A DNA stretch of 64,000 bases. Origin: Kibdelosporangium sp040675465 (GTDB lineage Bacteria; Actinomycetota; Actinomycetes; Mycobacteriales; Pseudonocardiaceae). The position numbers and the translations under genes are program-made. The DNA lies in NCBI RefSeq assembly GCF_040675465.1, contig NZ_JBFAPA010000001.1, positions 1,364,001-1,428,000 of the forward strand. The letters are read 5' to 3'. The notes under the pieces were generated by a model, which saw nothing but the letters and a program-made list of their open reading frames with translations, was not told where the DNA came from and did no database searches. Below, piece after piece: positions 1-8,934 of the stretch (position 1 is its first letter; each line of letters begins with the position of its first letter).

Positions 1-2
1 CG

Positions 3-365
3 CTGCACGACCGCACGGTCGTCGAGGTCCGGCCGTGGATCCACAACCAGTACATCCGGATGTGGCTGTGGTTCGGGGTCGCCGGGCTGATCGCGATCGG
101 GCTGCTGATGGTCCGGGTGATCGCGGTGGTCTGGCACAGCTGGCGCAGACGAGCGCCGGCGACCGTTCTGATCGTCGCTCTGGGACTGGGGCTGGCCTGC
201 CTGGCGCTGCAGTCGATCCTGCAGACCACGTTGATCGACCGCCCGACCCTGCTTGTGGTCGCGCTGCTTCTGGCTATGTTGGGACTCGCGACCGGCTGGC
301 GGTCGCCCGAGTTCGCGCAGGTCGCGCGAACGCCGTTACGGACAGGCAGGATAATGACACGGTGA
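3..365 (+). CDS. O-antigen ligase/Wzy-like polymerase, C-terminal fragment (5' end outside window)
   Basis: The reading frame is open from the left edge and ends at 363-365. The visible 120 residues begin with a hydrophilic loop carrying the HNQYIRMWLWFG stretch, which resembles the His-Asn motif of the large periplasmic loop of O-antigen ligases and Wzy polymerases. Two to three hydrophobic segments and a basic tail follow. The gene overlaps the next one by GTGA at 362-365, and that gene encodes a Wzz-like chain-length protein, which supports a polymerase role. The family call rests on the C-terminal end only, so another multi-spanning envelope polymer enzyme is possible. Confidence 0.7.
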   Translation: MHDRTVVEVRPWIHNQYIRMWLWFGVAGLIAIGLLMVRVIAVVWHSWRRRAPATVLIVALGLGLACLALQSILQTTLIDRPTLLVVALLLAMLGLATGWRSPEFAQVARTPLRTGRIMTR

Positions 366-1054
366 GGTTGCTTCGGAACGTCAAGTGGTGGCACTGGCTG
401 ATCGCGGCCGGCGTCGTGGTCGGCCTGGTCGCCGGCGGCTACCTGAGCAACAAGTTCGCCAACGCCGTGTACACGTCCACCTCGCAGGTCCTGATGACCG
501 GCCAGGGCGACCCGGCCCAGCCGGACACGGCGTACTCGAGCAACCAATACGTCAACCAGCGGATGACCACGTACGCCCAGATCGCGTCCAGCGCGCAGGT
601 CACCGCGCCCGCCGCGCAGACCCTGGGCACCGACACGGCCACGCTGACCGACCGGATCACCGCGACCGTCGCCGGGGACACGACCGTCCTCGCGCTCGCG
701 GTGACCGGGCCGACCCCGGAGGCGGCCCGGCGCAACGCGGTCGCGGTCACCCAGTCGTTCGTCAACGCGGTCACCAAGCTGGAGACCAACCCCGGCGGCA
801 CCACCCGGGTCGCGGTGAACGTGATCACCGACCCCAGCCGGCCCCCGGCGAAGTCCGTCCCGCCCGGCTGGTTGCTGCTGGTCGGCGGCGCCATCGGCGG
901 CGGGGTGCTCGGCGTGGTCGCGATGTTCGTGCTCGGCTGGCTCTACCCGCAGCGGTTCGTGCTGAAGCTCAAGCGGCGGTCCAACGTCGGCAACGACACC
1001 ACCCGGATGCGCCCGGTCGCGCCGCCGCCCCCACACGAGTCGCAAGCCTCATGA
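362..1054 (+). CDS. Wzz-like chain-length determinant / polysaccharide co-polymerase
   Basis: This 230-residue protein has one transmembrane segment near the N-terminus (about residues 11-28), an external domain of about 150 residues, a second membrane segment (about 174-198), and a short basic tail ending in a Pro-rich stretch. This is the two-helix topology of Wzz/capsular co-polymerases, which set polymer length with Wzy. The GTG start at 362 overlaps the upstream stop. Extending the frame upstream would read through the polymerase gene and lacks the hydrophobic pattern. There is no tyrosine-kinase domain. The second paralogue in the window is at 32025-32789. Confidence 0.75.
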   Translation: MRLLRNVKWWHWLIAAGVVVGLVAGGYLSNKFANAVYTSTSQVLMTGQGDPAQPDTAYSSNQYVNQRMTTYAQIASSAQVTAPAAQTLGTDTATLTDRITATVAGDTTVLALAVTGPTPEAARRNAVAVTQSFVNAVTKLETNPGGTTRVAVNVITDPSRPPAKSVPPGWLLLVGGAIGGGVLGVVAMFVLGWLYPQRFVLKLKRRSNVGNDTTRMRPVAPPPPHESQAS

Positions 1055-2067
1055 GGGTGCTGATGGTCGGGTCCGCGCCCGAGGAACGCGGCGGCATGGG
1101 CACGGTCACGACACTCCTGCTGCGGCACGGCGCCAAGGTCGCGTCGATGCGGATGGTGGTCACCCACCGCGAAGGCCCGGCCGCGATGCGCCTCAAACTC
1201 TGGCTTTCCGGCACTCTGCGGGTGATTTCCGCTTTGCCGCGGACGGATGTCGTGCACGCGCACGTGTCCGAGCGAGGCAGCGTGATCCGCAAGAGCGTGA
1301 TCGTCCTGCTGGCCAAGCTCTTCCGGGTTCCGGTCGTGCTGCACTGCCACGGCGCGGAGTTCGTCGACTGGTACCGCGGCCTGCCCGGACCGGCCCGGCG
1401 GGCGATCGCGTGGGCGTTCCGGCAGGCGGATGTGCTCGCGGTGCTGGGGTCTTCGTGGCGGACGACCTACCTGCAGCTGCTCGGCGTCCGGCCCGAGCGG
1501 GTGGTCGCGTTCGGCAACCCGATCGAACTGCCGTCGCCCACGGACAAGCCCGACGGCGTCAAAGTCGTGTTCCTGGGCCGTTTCGGGGCTCGTAAGGGCT
1601 CTGCGGACGTGCTCAACGCCGTTGCCGGCCTGCCGGTATCGCTGGTGATGGCTGGGGACGGTGAGGTCGCCGAGACCCGCGCTCTGGCGGCTCGGCTCGG
1701 CGTCGACGCCGACATCCGCGACTGGCTGACTCCGGCCGAGCGCGACGAACTCCTGGCGTCAGCACACGTTTTCGTGCTGCCCAGCCGCGATGAGGGCCTG
1801 CCCATGGCGTTGCTGGAGTCGATGGGGCACGGGCTGGTGCCGGTGGTGAGCCCGGTCGGCTCGATCGGCGAGGTCGTCAAGGACGGCGAGAACGGCCTGC
1901 TGGTCCAGCCCGGTGACGTCGCCGGAATCGCCGCCGCCGTGAAGTCGTTGCTGGACGACGCCCTCCGTGAACGCCTCGCCAAGGCCGCACGGTCCACAGT
2001 GGAACCGTTCGGCATCGAGCCCTACATGGACCAGATGGTCCGGACCTGGCGGTCGGTCAGCGGGTGA
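1051..2067 (+). CDS. Glycosyltransferase family 4 protein
   Basis: This 338-residue protein has the GT-B layout. An N-terminal Rossmann half begins MRVLMVGSAPEERGGMGT, where the Gly-rich loop binds the acceptor. A C-terminal donor half carries VFLGRFGARKGSADVL and the SRDEGLPMALLESMG segment, which is the E-x7-E motif of retaining GT4 enzymes. It probably adds a hexose to a lipid-linked repeat unit at the inner membrane face. The ATG overlaps the Wzz stop by ATGA. The 3' end overlaps the convergent GH26 gene by 11 bp. Donor and acceptor sugars cannot be told from the sequence. Confidence 0.85.
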   Translation: MRVLMVGSAPEERGGMGTVTTLLLRHGAKVASMRMVVTHREGPAAMRLKLWLSGTLRVISALPRTDVVHAHVSERGSVIRKSVIVLLAKLFRVPVVLHCHGAEFVDWYRGLPGPARRAIAWAFRQADVLAVLGSSWRTTYLQLLGVRPERVVAFGNPIELPSPTDKPDGVKVVFLGRFGARKGSADVLNAVAGLPVSLVMAGDGEVAETRALAARLGVDADIRDWLTPAERDELLASAHVFVLPSRDEGLPMALLESMGHGLVPVVSPVGSIGEVVKDGENGLLVQPGDVAGIAAAVKSLLDDALRERLAKAARSTVEPFGIEPYMDQMVRTWRSVSG

Positions 2068-3319
2068 TCTGCGGCCGGATGACCGGGTTGCGGGTCGATG
2101 GTGGCGAAGCCGGTCCGGGATACGTGGGCGTGGGTTTCGGCGGGGAACTGGACGAGGGCGGGTTCTTCGGGCGCCAGTCCACTGTGTCCCGTGTGATCAC
2201 CCACGGGTCGTGCATCAGCTCCTCGGTGTGCTTGTCCTTCACCAGCTCCATCACCTTGTTCTGCCAGCCGTGCCAGCAGTTGAAGTACGTCATCATCGGG
2301 TAGGTCGAGCGGATCCGGTTGATGATCGTGCGCGCGTCCCAGCTGCCGTCCAGCTTCGTGCCCGGGCCGCATTCGCCGAACCCGATCGGCTTCTCCGCGG
2401 TGAGGATGTCCTTGTAGTCGCTGTTGGGCGACTCGCCCTCGCGTTCGCCGAGCATCAGCATGTCGTCGTCGTACCGGGACGGGCAGATCATGTCGACGTA
2501 CTCCGCGCCCGGGTAGTAGTCCATCGCCGGGCCGTTCCAGGACGCGCCGGGCGAGTAGACGAACAGGACATTGTGGAGCTTGCGGGTCTGCGTGATGTAG
2601 TAGAAGACATCCCGGTACAGGTCGCGGGCGTTCGTCTTGTGGGTGCCCAGATCCTGGCCCCACCAGAACCACGCCCCGTTGCTCTCGTGCAAGGGCCGCA
2701 GCAGCACCACGGCCCCGGCCTGGCCCAGTTCCTCGACCAGATCGCCCATCCGTTCCAGCTGGCTGCGCCAGAGGGTGCGTTGCGCGCTGGAGTCCGCGGT
2801 GGCCAGCAGGACACGCAGATCGGGCTTGGGCGCCTTCATGTCAGGCACCCAAGCCGAGTTCGCGCCGCCCGCCGGGTTCCAGGGGTTGGTGGGGTGAATG
2901 TCCATTGTGATCAGGCCGCCGCTGCGCCAGTGGTCGATCAGCACCCGGGCATCGGCTCGCGTCCAGGCGTCGCGGACCATCACGCCGACCATCGCCGGGT
3001 ACTTCTTGGTCCGGGTGGCCAGCTTCTCGATGAACTCGTCGAAGCTCGCCGCGGTGATGTCGTCGATCTGCTGGCCGCTCACCACCCGGCGCGAGCTGCG
3101 GGTGGGCAGCTCCTTGAACCACTTCAGCAGCGCCTGCGCGTCCGGCGAGGCCTCCGGGTCCGCGGTGATCGGCTTGGGGACCTGCTCGGCCGCGTCGTCC
3201 GGCCGGAACCACTCCTGCTGGCCGATCGCCACGCCACCGGCCACCCCGAGCGCGATCGCGCCGGCCGCCGCGGCGATGAACCGGCGCCGTCCGATCTGCT
3301 CCTCAGCCATGGCGACCAT
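2057..3319 (-). CDS. TAT-exported GH26 family glycoside hydrolase (endo-beta-mannanase-like)
   Basis: The N-terminus carries a twin-arginine signal (RRRFIAAAAG followed by a hydrophobic stretch), so export in folded form is likely. The catalytic domain has two GH26 landmarks: RPLHESNGAWFWWG with the acid/base Glu at about residue 212, and IGFGECG with the nucleophile Glu at about residue 316. Known GH26 enzymes cut beta-1,4-mannan or related glucan/xylan bonds. In a polysaccharide locus it may trim or release the home-made polymer, or serve nutrient use; both are inference. The C-terminal 35 residues are Pro/Ser-rich. ATG codons at 3319 and 3310 are both possible starts. It is the last gene of a leftward run from 7863. 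Confidence 0.85.
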   Translation of the reverse strand: MVAMAEEQIGRRRFIAAAAGAIALGVAGGVAIGQQEWFRPDDAAEQVPKPITADPEASPDAQALLKWFKELPTRSSRRVVSGQQIDDITAASFDEFIEKLATRTKKYPAMVGVMVRDAWTRADARVLIDHWRSGGLITMDIHPTNPWNPAGGANSAWVPDMKAPKPDLRVLLATADSSAQRTLWRSQLERMGDLVEELGQAGAVVLLRPLHESNGAWFWWGQDLGTHKTNARDLYRDVFYYITQTRKLHNVLFVYSPGASWNGPAMDYYPGAEYVDMICPSRYDDDMLMLGEREGESPNSDYKDILTAEKPIGFGECGPGTKLDGSWDARTIINRIRSTYPMMTYFNCWHGWQNKVMELVKDKHTEELMHDPWVITRDTVDWRPKNPPSSSSPPKPTPTYPGPASPPSTRNPVIRPQITR

Positions 3320-3375
3320 GGAAGCATGTCAATCCGCCGAATGCAGTAACCTAAGGGCGGTTTTCGGGTGGATTT

Positions 3376-4404
3376 TCATGAATCGTCGCGAGCGGCCTGC
3401 GCCAGGACGTCCGCGAGCCGGTCCACGGCCTGCGCAGCGCTGAACTTCCGCTCGAAGTGCTTGCGGCTCGCGTCCCCGCGTCGCTGCGCGACATCCGGGT
3501 CGGCCAGCTCGCCGAAGACGGCCGCCAGGCCCTCGACGTCGTCCACCCCGATCCCGGGCTCGTCCGGCGGCTGGAACTCCGCCAGGCCACCGGAATCCGA
3601 GACGATCGGGGTCACGCCGAGCTGCATCGACAGCAGCTGCACGCCGCTCTGCGTGGCAAGCCGGTAGTGCACCAGGGAAGCCTTGGCGCGCGCCAGCAAC
3701 GGCAGGACGTCGGCATAGGAGTACCGCTCCCGGCGCCATTCGCAGCGCGGCGGAAGGTCCTGTTCGGACACGTCGAGCGGGCCGTCGCCGAGCAGCAGCA
3801 GCCGGTCACCCTTGTGCTGACCGGACAACAGGTGCTGCTCCCAGGCCCGCAACGCGACCGGGACGTTCTTGTACGGCGCCATCCGGCCGTACAGCACGAA
3901 GTCGTGCCGCTCGATCGGCGGCTCCGGCAGATCGGTCTCGGGCACATCGCTGGTCAACGGCACCACGCTGGCGGGGTACGGCAGGCGCTTGGCGACGTGG
4001 TCGCTGAACGCCACGACCCGCGTGGCGCGCTCGGAGAACCGGGCGAACAGGCGGCGCTGCCAGCCCGGCCGCACCTCGGTCTCGTCGTGCGGCTGGTCGT
4101 CGTGGATCAGGTGCACCGACGGCGCCAGGCGGGTGAACAACGTCCAGCGCGGATCCCAGACCAGCTCGACCACGACCACGTGCGGCCGCCACCGCCGGGC
4201 CTCCCGGACGGTCCGCAGCAGCGGGCCGACCGTGCGCATGTCCTTGGGGCGCGGGTCGAGGACGCGCTCGTACGGCCTCGGCGCGGTCTTCTCGTAGTGC
4301 TGGTCGGACGTGATCAGCAGGCACTCGTGCCCGGCGTCCTGCAACGCCTCGACATGCACCCGCGACAGGGTGCGCATCCATGGCGACAGCCACAGCACTC
4401 TCAT
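3376..4404 (-). CDS. Glycosyltransferase family 4 protein
   Basis: This 342-residue GT-B protein begins MRVLWLSPWMRTLSRVHVEAL. Its donor-binding half contains FVLYGRMAPYKNVPVALRAW and a region around LATQSGVQLLSMQLGVTPIVS. The canonical E-x7-E is degenerate, with Gln/Ser where the first Glu usually sits. It is therefore a divergent GT4-like enzyme, and catalytic activity is likely but not certain. The start ATG overlaps the stop of the upstream fused glycosyltransferase (ATGA, 4401-4404). That coupling and the shared direction place it in the leftward polysaccharide operon. Confidence 0.8.
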   Translation of the reverse strand: MRVLWLSPWMRTLSRVHVEALQDAGHECLLITSDQHYEKTAPRPYERVLDPRPKDMRTVGPLLRTVREARRWRPHVVVVELVWDPRWTLFTRLAPSVHLIHDDQPHDETEVRPGWQRRLFARFSERATRVVAFSDHVAKRLPYPASVVPLTSDVPETDLPEPPIERHDFVLYGRMAPYKNVPVALRAWEQHLLSGQHKGDRLLLLGDGPLDVSEQDLPPRCEWRRERYSYADVLPLLARAKASLVHYRLATQSGVQLLSMQLGVTPIVSDSGGLAEFQPPDEPGIGVDDVEGLAAVFGELADPDVAQRRGDASRKHFERKFSAAQAVDRLADVLAQAARDDS

Positions 4405-6305
4405 AGCGCCGCCGCGATCGCGGTCTCATACGCGTCGGTCATTGCGTCCACTGTGTACAGTTCGGCGGCCCGGCGTGCCCCCGCCGCGGCGAGCGGGCCG
4501 AGCCGGGCCGGTTGCTCGATGATCGGTCGTAGCGCCGCGGCCCACGCCTGCACCGTGACCGGCTCGACGAGCACCCCAGCGGCACCATTGTCCAGCACAT
4601 CGGGCACGGAACCCACCGCCGAAGCGACAACGGGCACACCCCGAGCCATCGCCTCGACGATCACCAGCGGGAACGCTTCGGCGCGGCTGGGAACGCACAG
4701 CACATCGAGTTCGGCGAAGGCGTGGTCCGGCCCGGGCGAGGCGCCGCGCCAGCGGACCCGGCCGGTTAGCCGTTCGGGCGTCCGGGCTTGCAGCTTCGGC
4801 CGGTCCGGGCCCTCGCCGAAGATGTCCAGCGTCCAGTCGAGGCCGGTCAGGGTGTCGAGCGCGTTCACCAGCAGGTGCGGGTTCTTGTGTTCGACCATCC
4901 GGCTGAGCATGCCCAGCCGAAGCGGGCTCTGCGGGTGGTAGCCGCGGTCCTGCTGCGCGGGGACGCCGTTGGGCGCGAGGAAATGCTTGGTGTGCAACGA
5001 CTGGTGCTTCGTGATGGCGGCCCAGTGCCTGGGCGAGAGCGCGATCACGCCGTCGCTGCGGTTGATCACCTTCGCCAGTTTGCCACCGTAGGTGGGGCCA
5101 TCCTCAACGGCCGGCTCGTGGGTCGCAGCCAGCCAGCGGCCGTTGCGGTTCGCGGCTTTCCAGCCGAGCGCGAACCCGGCCTCGGTGTTGGTGATCCCCG
5201 TGATCAGCACGGCGTTGCCGGTCGGCAGGTCCACCAGCGGCTGCCACCACGGCGTGAGGATCAGGCGCACGCTCGGGTCGAGTTCCGGGGTGAGCGGGCC
5301 GAAGTGCTGCAGGCAGGCGATCGTGACCGGATATCCGCGGTTGGACAGTTCGTTCGCCAGCAGGACACGTTGCCGCTCGGCGCCGCCTTGGCAGAGCTCG
5401 TTGGTGGTCAGCAGAATGCTCGGCTTGCCGGGGTCGGCTTTGGCTTTGGCCGCCTGGCGTTCCTTCTCGCGGTCCTTGCGGTGCGAACGTTGCACGCGGT
5501 CGAGAACGGCCAGGCCCGCGGTGAAGAACGCGCCCGGGCCGTAGTTGCTCATGCCCAGCATCTCGGCCTGACCGGCGCGCAGCAGGTCACGGGATCGCCG
5601 CTCCGCCAACGGATCCCCGGCCATCGTGCCCGCCGCGCCGTGCTTCACGTCGTTCTCGTCGGCCAGCACCAGCCGCCAGCCGCCGGCTTTCGCCTTGCGT
5701 TGCCAGGCCGCTTCTTCGCCGTACAGGAAGAACTTCTCGTCGAACCCACCCAGCTCGCGCCACGCCGCACCGGAGATCAGCAGGCAGCACCCAGACAGGT
5801 AGCCGTCGACATCGTGAGGCTCGCCGGCGTAGTAGTCGGACACCGCGCGGCCGCGCAACCTCTTGCCGTAGCCGGAATGGCTGACCAACGAGCGCAGCAC
5901 GGTCTGCTTGCGCCGGGCCACATCCCACTCCGGGCCGCCATCCGGTTCGGCCACCTTCGGCGACACCGCCGCGACACCGGGCTCCTTGATGGCCGCGCGG
6001 CTTTTCGTCAGCGGGCCGGTGAGTTCCGCGTCCGGGTTGAGCAGCAGCAGGTCCGCGTCCCCGGCGAGCTTCGCCAGACCGTTCACCGCCGCCGCGTAGC
6101 CCACGTTGCGTGCCGAGAACGTCCACTTCACATCCGGATACCCGGCCGCCAGCTCCCGCACCTCAGCACTGCCCGCCGACAAGTTGTCCCACACCAACAC
6201 CCGGCATCCACCCAGGTGCTTGTGGACACTGTCCAGACACCGCCGCAGCAGATCCGCCCGCCGATAACTCACCACCAGCACGACAAACGGCCGCCCACTA
6301 GTCAC
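4401..6305 (-). CDS. Bifunctional glycosyltransferase: GT2 domain fused to GT4 domain
   Basis: This 634-residue protein carries two enzymes. Residues 1 to about 290 form a GT-A family 2 domain of the rhamnosyltransferase (WbbL-like) type: VVSYRRADLLRRCLDSV at the start, LLLNPDAEL as the DxD-like metal site, and a downstream acceptor region with DEKFFLYGEEAAW. From about residue 297 a GT-B family 4 domain starts with a TTNELCQGGAERQRVLLANE segment and ends with VPSRAEAFPLVIVEAMARG, an intact E-x7-E motif. One polypeptide could add two successive sugars. It is coupled to the GT4 gene downstream and lies 109 bp after the flippase gene. Confidence 0.88.
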   Translation of the reverse strand: MTSGRPFVVLVVSYRRADLLRRCLDSVHKHLGGCRVLVWDNLSAGSAEVRELAAGYPDVKWTFSARNVGYAAAVNGLAKLAGDADLLLLNPDAELTGPLTKSRAAIKEPGVAAVSPKVAEPDGGPEWDVARRKQTVLRSLVSHSGYGKRLRGRAVSDYYAGEPHDVDGYLSGCCLLISGAAWRELGGFDEKFFLYGEEAAWQRKAKAGGWRLVLADENDVKHGAAGTMAGDPLAERRSRDLLRAGQAEMLGMSNYGPGAFFTAGLAVLDRVQRSHRKDREKERQAAKAKADPGKPSILLTTNELCQGGAERQRVLLANELSNRGYPVTIACLQHFGPLTPELDPSVRLILTPWWQPLVDLPTGNAVLITGITNTEAGFALGWKAANRNGRWLAATHEPAVEDGPTYGGKLAKVINRSDGVIALSPRHWAAITKHQSLHTKHFLAPNGVPAQQDRGYHPQSPLRLGMLSRMVEHKNPHLLVNALDTLTGLDWTLDIFGEGPDRPKLQARTPERLTGRVRWRGASPGPDHAFAELDVLCVPSRAEAFPLVIVEAMARGVPVVASAVGSVPDVLDNGAAGVLVEPVTVQAWAAALRPIIEQPARLGPLAAAGARRAAELYTVDAMTDAYETAIAAAL

Positions 6306-6414
6306 ATCGCGTCACCTTACTCAGCCTCCCCGCCCCGGCTGTACGCCATGGCCCACACTCATGCTCGATTGACCCAGCCCCCACTGTCCCCATCACCCGG
6401 TCGTGTTGATTCCG

Positions 6415-7863
6415 TCACGCTGGTGACTTCTTGCCGGGTTTGATGGCGCCGAGGAGGGCGGCGCGCATTTCGGGGGGAACGGCGCCGCCGATGAGGGCGC
6501 CGGCGAAGTAGCCCAGGGAGCCGGCGATCAGCGGGAAGGCGATGGGCAGGTTCCAGGTGGCGAGCATGCCCAGCAGCGCGAGGTTGAGGCCGGGCAGCAG
6601 CCGCAGGATGTAGGTGAACGGGAGAGGGTCCACGCCGACTTTGCGCAGGCGCATCTGGGTGAACACGACGCCCGACAGCTCGGTGACGATCAGGGCGATG
6701 CCGCAGCCGACCGCGCCGAAGAGGGGGATCAGGGCGGCGTTGAGGGCGATGTTGACGATCAGGTTCACCGTGGACAGCGTGGTCAGGTACTTCTGCTGGT
6801 GGGCCGCGACCATGGCGTCGCTGATGATCGACGTCAGGAAGGTGATGCCGACGGCCACGAAGAACAGGCGCAGCACGGGCGTGGCGGCGGAGGCGAACTC
6901 GTCGGAGCTGATGGCGGTGATCAGCCGCCCCGCCAAGGGGATGCCGAGCACGGCGACGGGGGTGGCGAACAGCAGCAGGAACTTGTAGCCGCTCGCGACC
7001 GCGCGTCTGAACCGTTCGGGGTCGGTCGCGTAGCCCTCGTTGATCGTCGACAGCGCGGTGCGGGAGAACACCTGGGGCAGCATGTTCAGCGTGAACGCCA
7101 GTTGGACGGCCAGACCGTAGGCCGCGACCTGGCGGGTGTCCGAGAGCAGGGACAGCAGCACGCCGTCGACCCGCCAGTAGACCACCCCGATGATCATGAT
7201 CAGGGTGAACGGGATGCTCTCCTTGACTAGGCTGGTGGTCTCGTCGAGGTTGGCGATCGGGCGCAGCGGGGTGATCCGGTTCGCGGCCAGGCCGGTCACG
7301 ATCATCTTGATCAACTGCGGGATGATCTGCACCGCGCACATCGCCAGCAGGCCCGCGTCGGTCACCGACACCAGGACCGCGGCGCCGAGGGTGGCCACCC
7401 GCGAGAAGAACTCCGCGGTCGCGACCGAGCCGTACCGCACGTGCACGTCGAACACCGCGTCGAAACACGACGCCAGCGCGCTGCAGATCAGCCCCATCGC
7501 CAGCACGAGCAACGCCGACTGGGTCTCCGGCGAGTTCTTGTACGTCAGGATCCCGATACTGGCCGCGGTCAGCGCCAGCGGCACCGCGTAGACCAGCGAC
7601 AACGTCAGGTCGATGCCGACCAGGCGGGCCAGCGAGCCCTGCGCGCGGCCGCTGACCCGGCGCACGATCACCGTGCCGATGCCCTGCGAGGTCAGCGTCT
7701 CGAACAGGCCGATGAACACGATCGCGGTGGTCATCACGCCGTACTGGTGCTCGCCCAGGTACCGGGTGGCGACACCGAGAGTGACGATCGCGAGCGGTAG
7801 CGCGGATACCCGTGCTACCACCTGGAGGGCGACCCCTCGCGCGATCGCCGCCGCCCTGGACAC
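6415..7863 (-). CDS. Wzx-type oligosaccharide/lipid-linked repeat flippase
   Basis: This 482-residue protein is almost wholly hydrophobic, with about 12-14 membrane spans. Short charged loops such as TRYLGEHQYG and a conserved Arg/Asp pattern near the N-terminus are typical of the polysaccharide-export flippases of the MATE/MOP superfamily. It should move a polyprenyl-linked repeat unit across the cytoplasmic membrane before polymerisation. The start is a GTG at 7863, 72 bp from a divergent glycosyltransferase gene, so a two-way promoter probably lies at 7864-7935. A second flippase of a different subtype is at 28070-29488. Confidence 0.85.
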   Translation of the reverse strand: MSRAAAIARGVALQVVARVSALPLAIVTLGVATRYLGEHQYGVMTTAIVFIGLFETLTSQGIGTVIVRRVSGRAQGSLARLVGIDLTLSLVYAVPLALTAASIGILTYKNSPETQSALLVLAMGLICSALASCFDAVFDVHVRYGSVATAEFFSRVATLGAAVLVSVTDAGLLAMCAVQIIPQLIKMIVTGLAANRITPLRPIANLDETTSLVKESIPFTLIMIIGVVYWRVDGVLLSLLSDTRQVAAYGLAVQLAFTLNMLPQVFSRTALSTINEGYATDPERFRRAVASGYKFLLLFATPVAVLGIPLAGRLITAISSDEFASAATPVLRLFFVAVGITFLTSIISDAMVAAHQQKYLTTLSTVNLIVNIALNAALIPLFGAVGCGIALIVTELSGVVFTQMRLRKVGVDPLPFTYILRLLPGLNLALLGMLATWNLPIAFPLIAGSLGYFAGALIGGAVPPEMRAALLGAIKPGKKSPA

Positions 7864-7935
7864 GGCCCGTAGTCTAGTAACTTCGCGTTGCCGCTGATCC
7901 CACGCGGTGCCAGGGCGACACGGAGGACCGAGACA

Positions 7936-8934
7936 GTGCGGGTGTACGTGGAATTGTCACACCAGCTGCATCCGGCTGAATGGTCTGCCCGGCACGCTCG
8001 AGGCGAGGTCCCCGATCACTGGCCGTATGGATTCGACCGGCTGACCCGCTACGGAATTCACCCGATCGTCCGAACGCCCTATCGCGGACGTCTACTCGGA
8101 CGAGTAGCGCGGGCCGCTCGGCACCGTCTGGGTGGGTACGAATGGGTCGACGCGATCCGCCGGCATGGTTGTGATGCCGTGCTCTGCTGGGACGAGTACT
8201 CGGGCGTCCCCGCGATCCTCCGGGAACGCAAGAAACCCGTGGTCACCGGGGTGGTGTGGCTGACCGACGAGGTATCAAGGGCCACCGCGTGGTTCGCCCG
8301 GCGGGCGCTGCCCAAAGCGGGATTGGTCTGGGCGTCGTCCAGCGCGATGATCCCCCGGTTGAGGGACGACTGGGGTGTTCGTGATCCACAGCACATCCCG
8401 CTCGGCATCGACACCGGCTTCTTCCGGCCGTCCGAGAGCGAACCCGAGCCCGGCCTGGTGGTCAGCGCGGGCAACGACCGCCACCGCGACCACGACCTGC
8501 TGGTTCGTGCCGCCCGGCAGGTGGGGGCGCGGCTGGAGATCGCGACCCGGCTGCCCGTCGACCCCGAGGTCGTCCGGCCCGGGCTGACCGAGGGCGAGAT
8601 CCGCGGGTTGTACGCGCGCGCGTCCGTCGTGGCCCTCGCCACCAGGCCGAACGTGCACGCATCCGGCCTGACGGTGACCCTCGAGGCGATGGCGAGCGGC
8701 CGGCCGGTGGTGATTCCGGACACTCCGGGCCTAACGGACTATGTTGTGCCCGAGGAGACCGGGCTGGTCTACCCCGTCGGCGACGAGGACGAGCTGGCCA
8801 AGTGCCTCCAGCGGCTGCTGTCCGACCCGGCGATGGCCGCTGAGTTCGGCGCCGCCGGGCGCCGTAGGGTCGAACAGCGATTCAGCACCGAGCTGCAGGC
8901 CGCCCGGCTTGCCGAGCTGATGCTCGAGATGTGA
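7936..8934 (+). CDS. Glycosyltransferase family 4 protein (first of a tandem paralogous pair)
   Basis: This 332-residue GT-B protein has a donor half that includes VVSAGNDRHRDHDLLVRA, ALATRPNVHASGLTVTLEAM and the following GRPVVIPDTPGL. The GTG start at 7936 has a GGAGGA ribosome site at 7922-7927. Upstream in-frame codons lack a ribosome site and extend into the promoter gap. The next gene encodes a clear paralogue: both share the ...W.AR.A.GEVP... segment near the start, an LCWDE motif around residues 90-100, and RHRDHD/PHRDHE in the donor site. The pair therefore arose by tandem duplication. The sugar is unknown. Confidence 0.83.
   Translation: MRVYVELSHQLHPAEWSARHARGEVPDHWPYGFDRLTRYGIHPIVRTPYRGRLLGRVARAARHRLGGYEWVDAIRRHGCDAVLCWDEYSGVPAILRERKKPVVTGVVWLTDEVSRATAWFARRALPKAGLVWASSSAMIPRLRDDWGVRDPQHIPLGIDTGFFRPSESEPEPGLVVSAGNDRHRDHDLLVRAARQVGARLEIATRLPVDPEVVRPGLTEGEIRGLYARASVVALATRPNVHASGLTVTLEAMASGRPVVIPDTPGLTDYVVPEETGLVYPVGDEDELAKCLQRLLSDPAMAAEFGAAGRRRVEQRFSTELQAARLAELMLEM

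Noticed and set aside
4788..6443. Long plus-strand open frame opposite the GT2-GT4 fusion
   Set aside because: Translation is Arg/His/Gln-rich with no domain; it is a GC-driven shadow of the real minus-strand gene.
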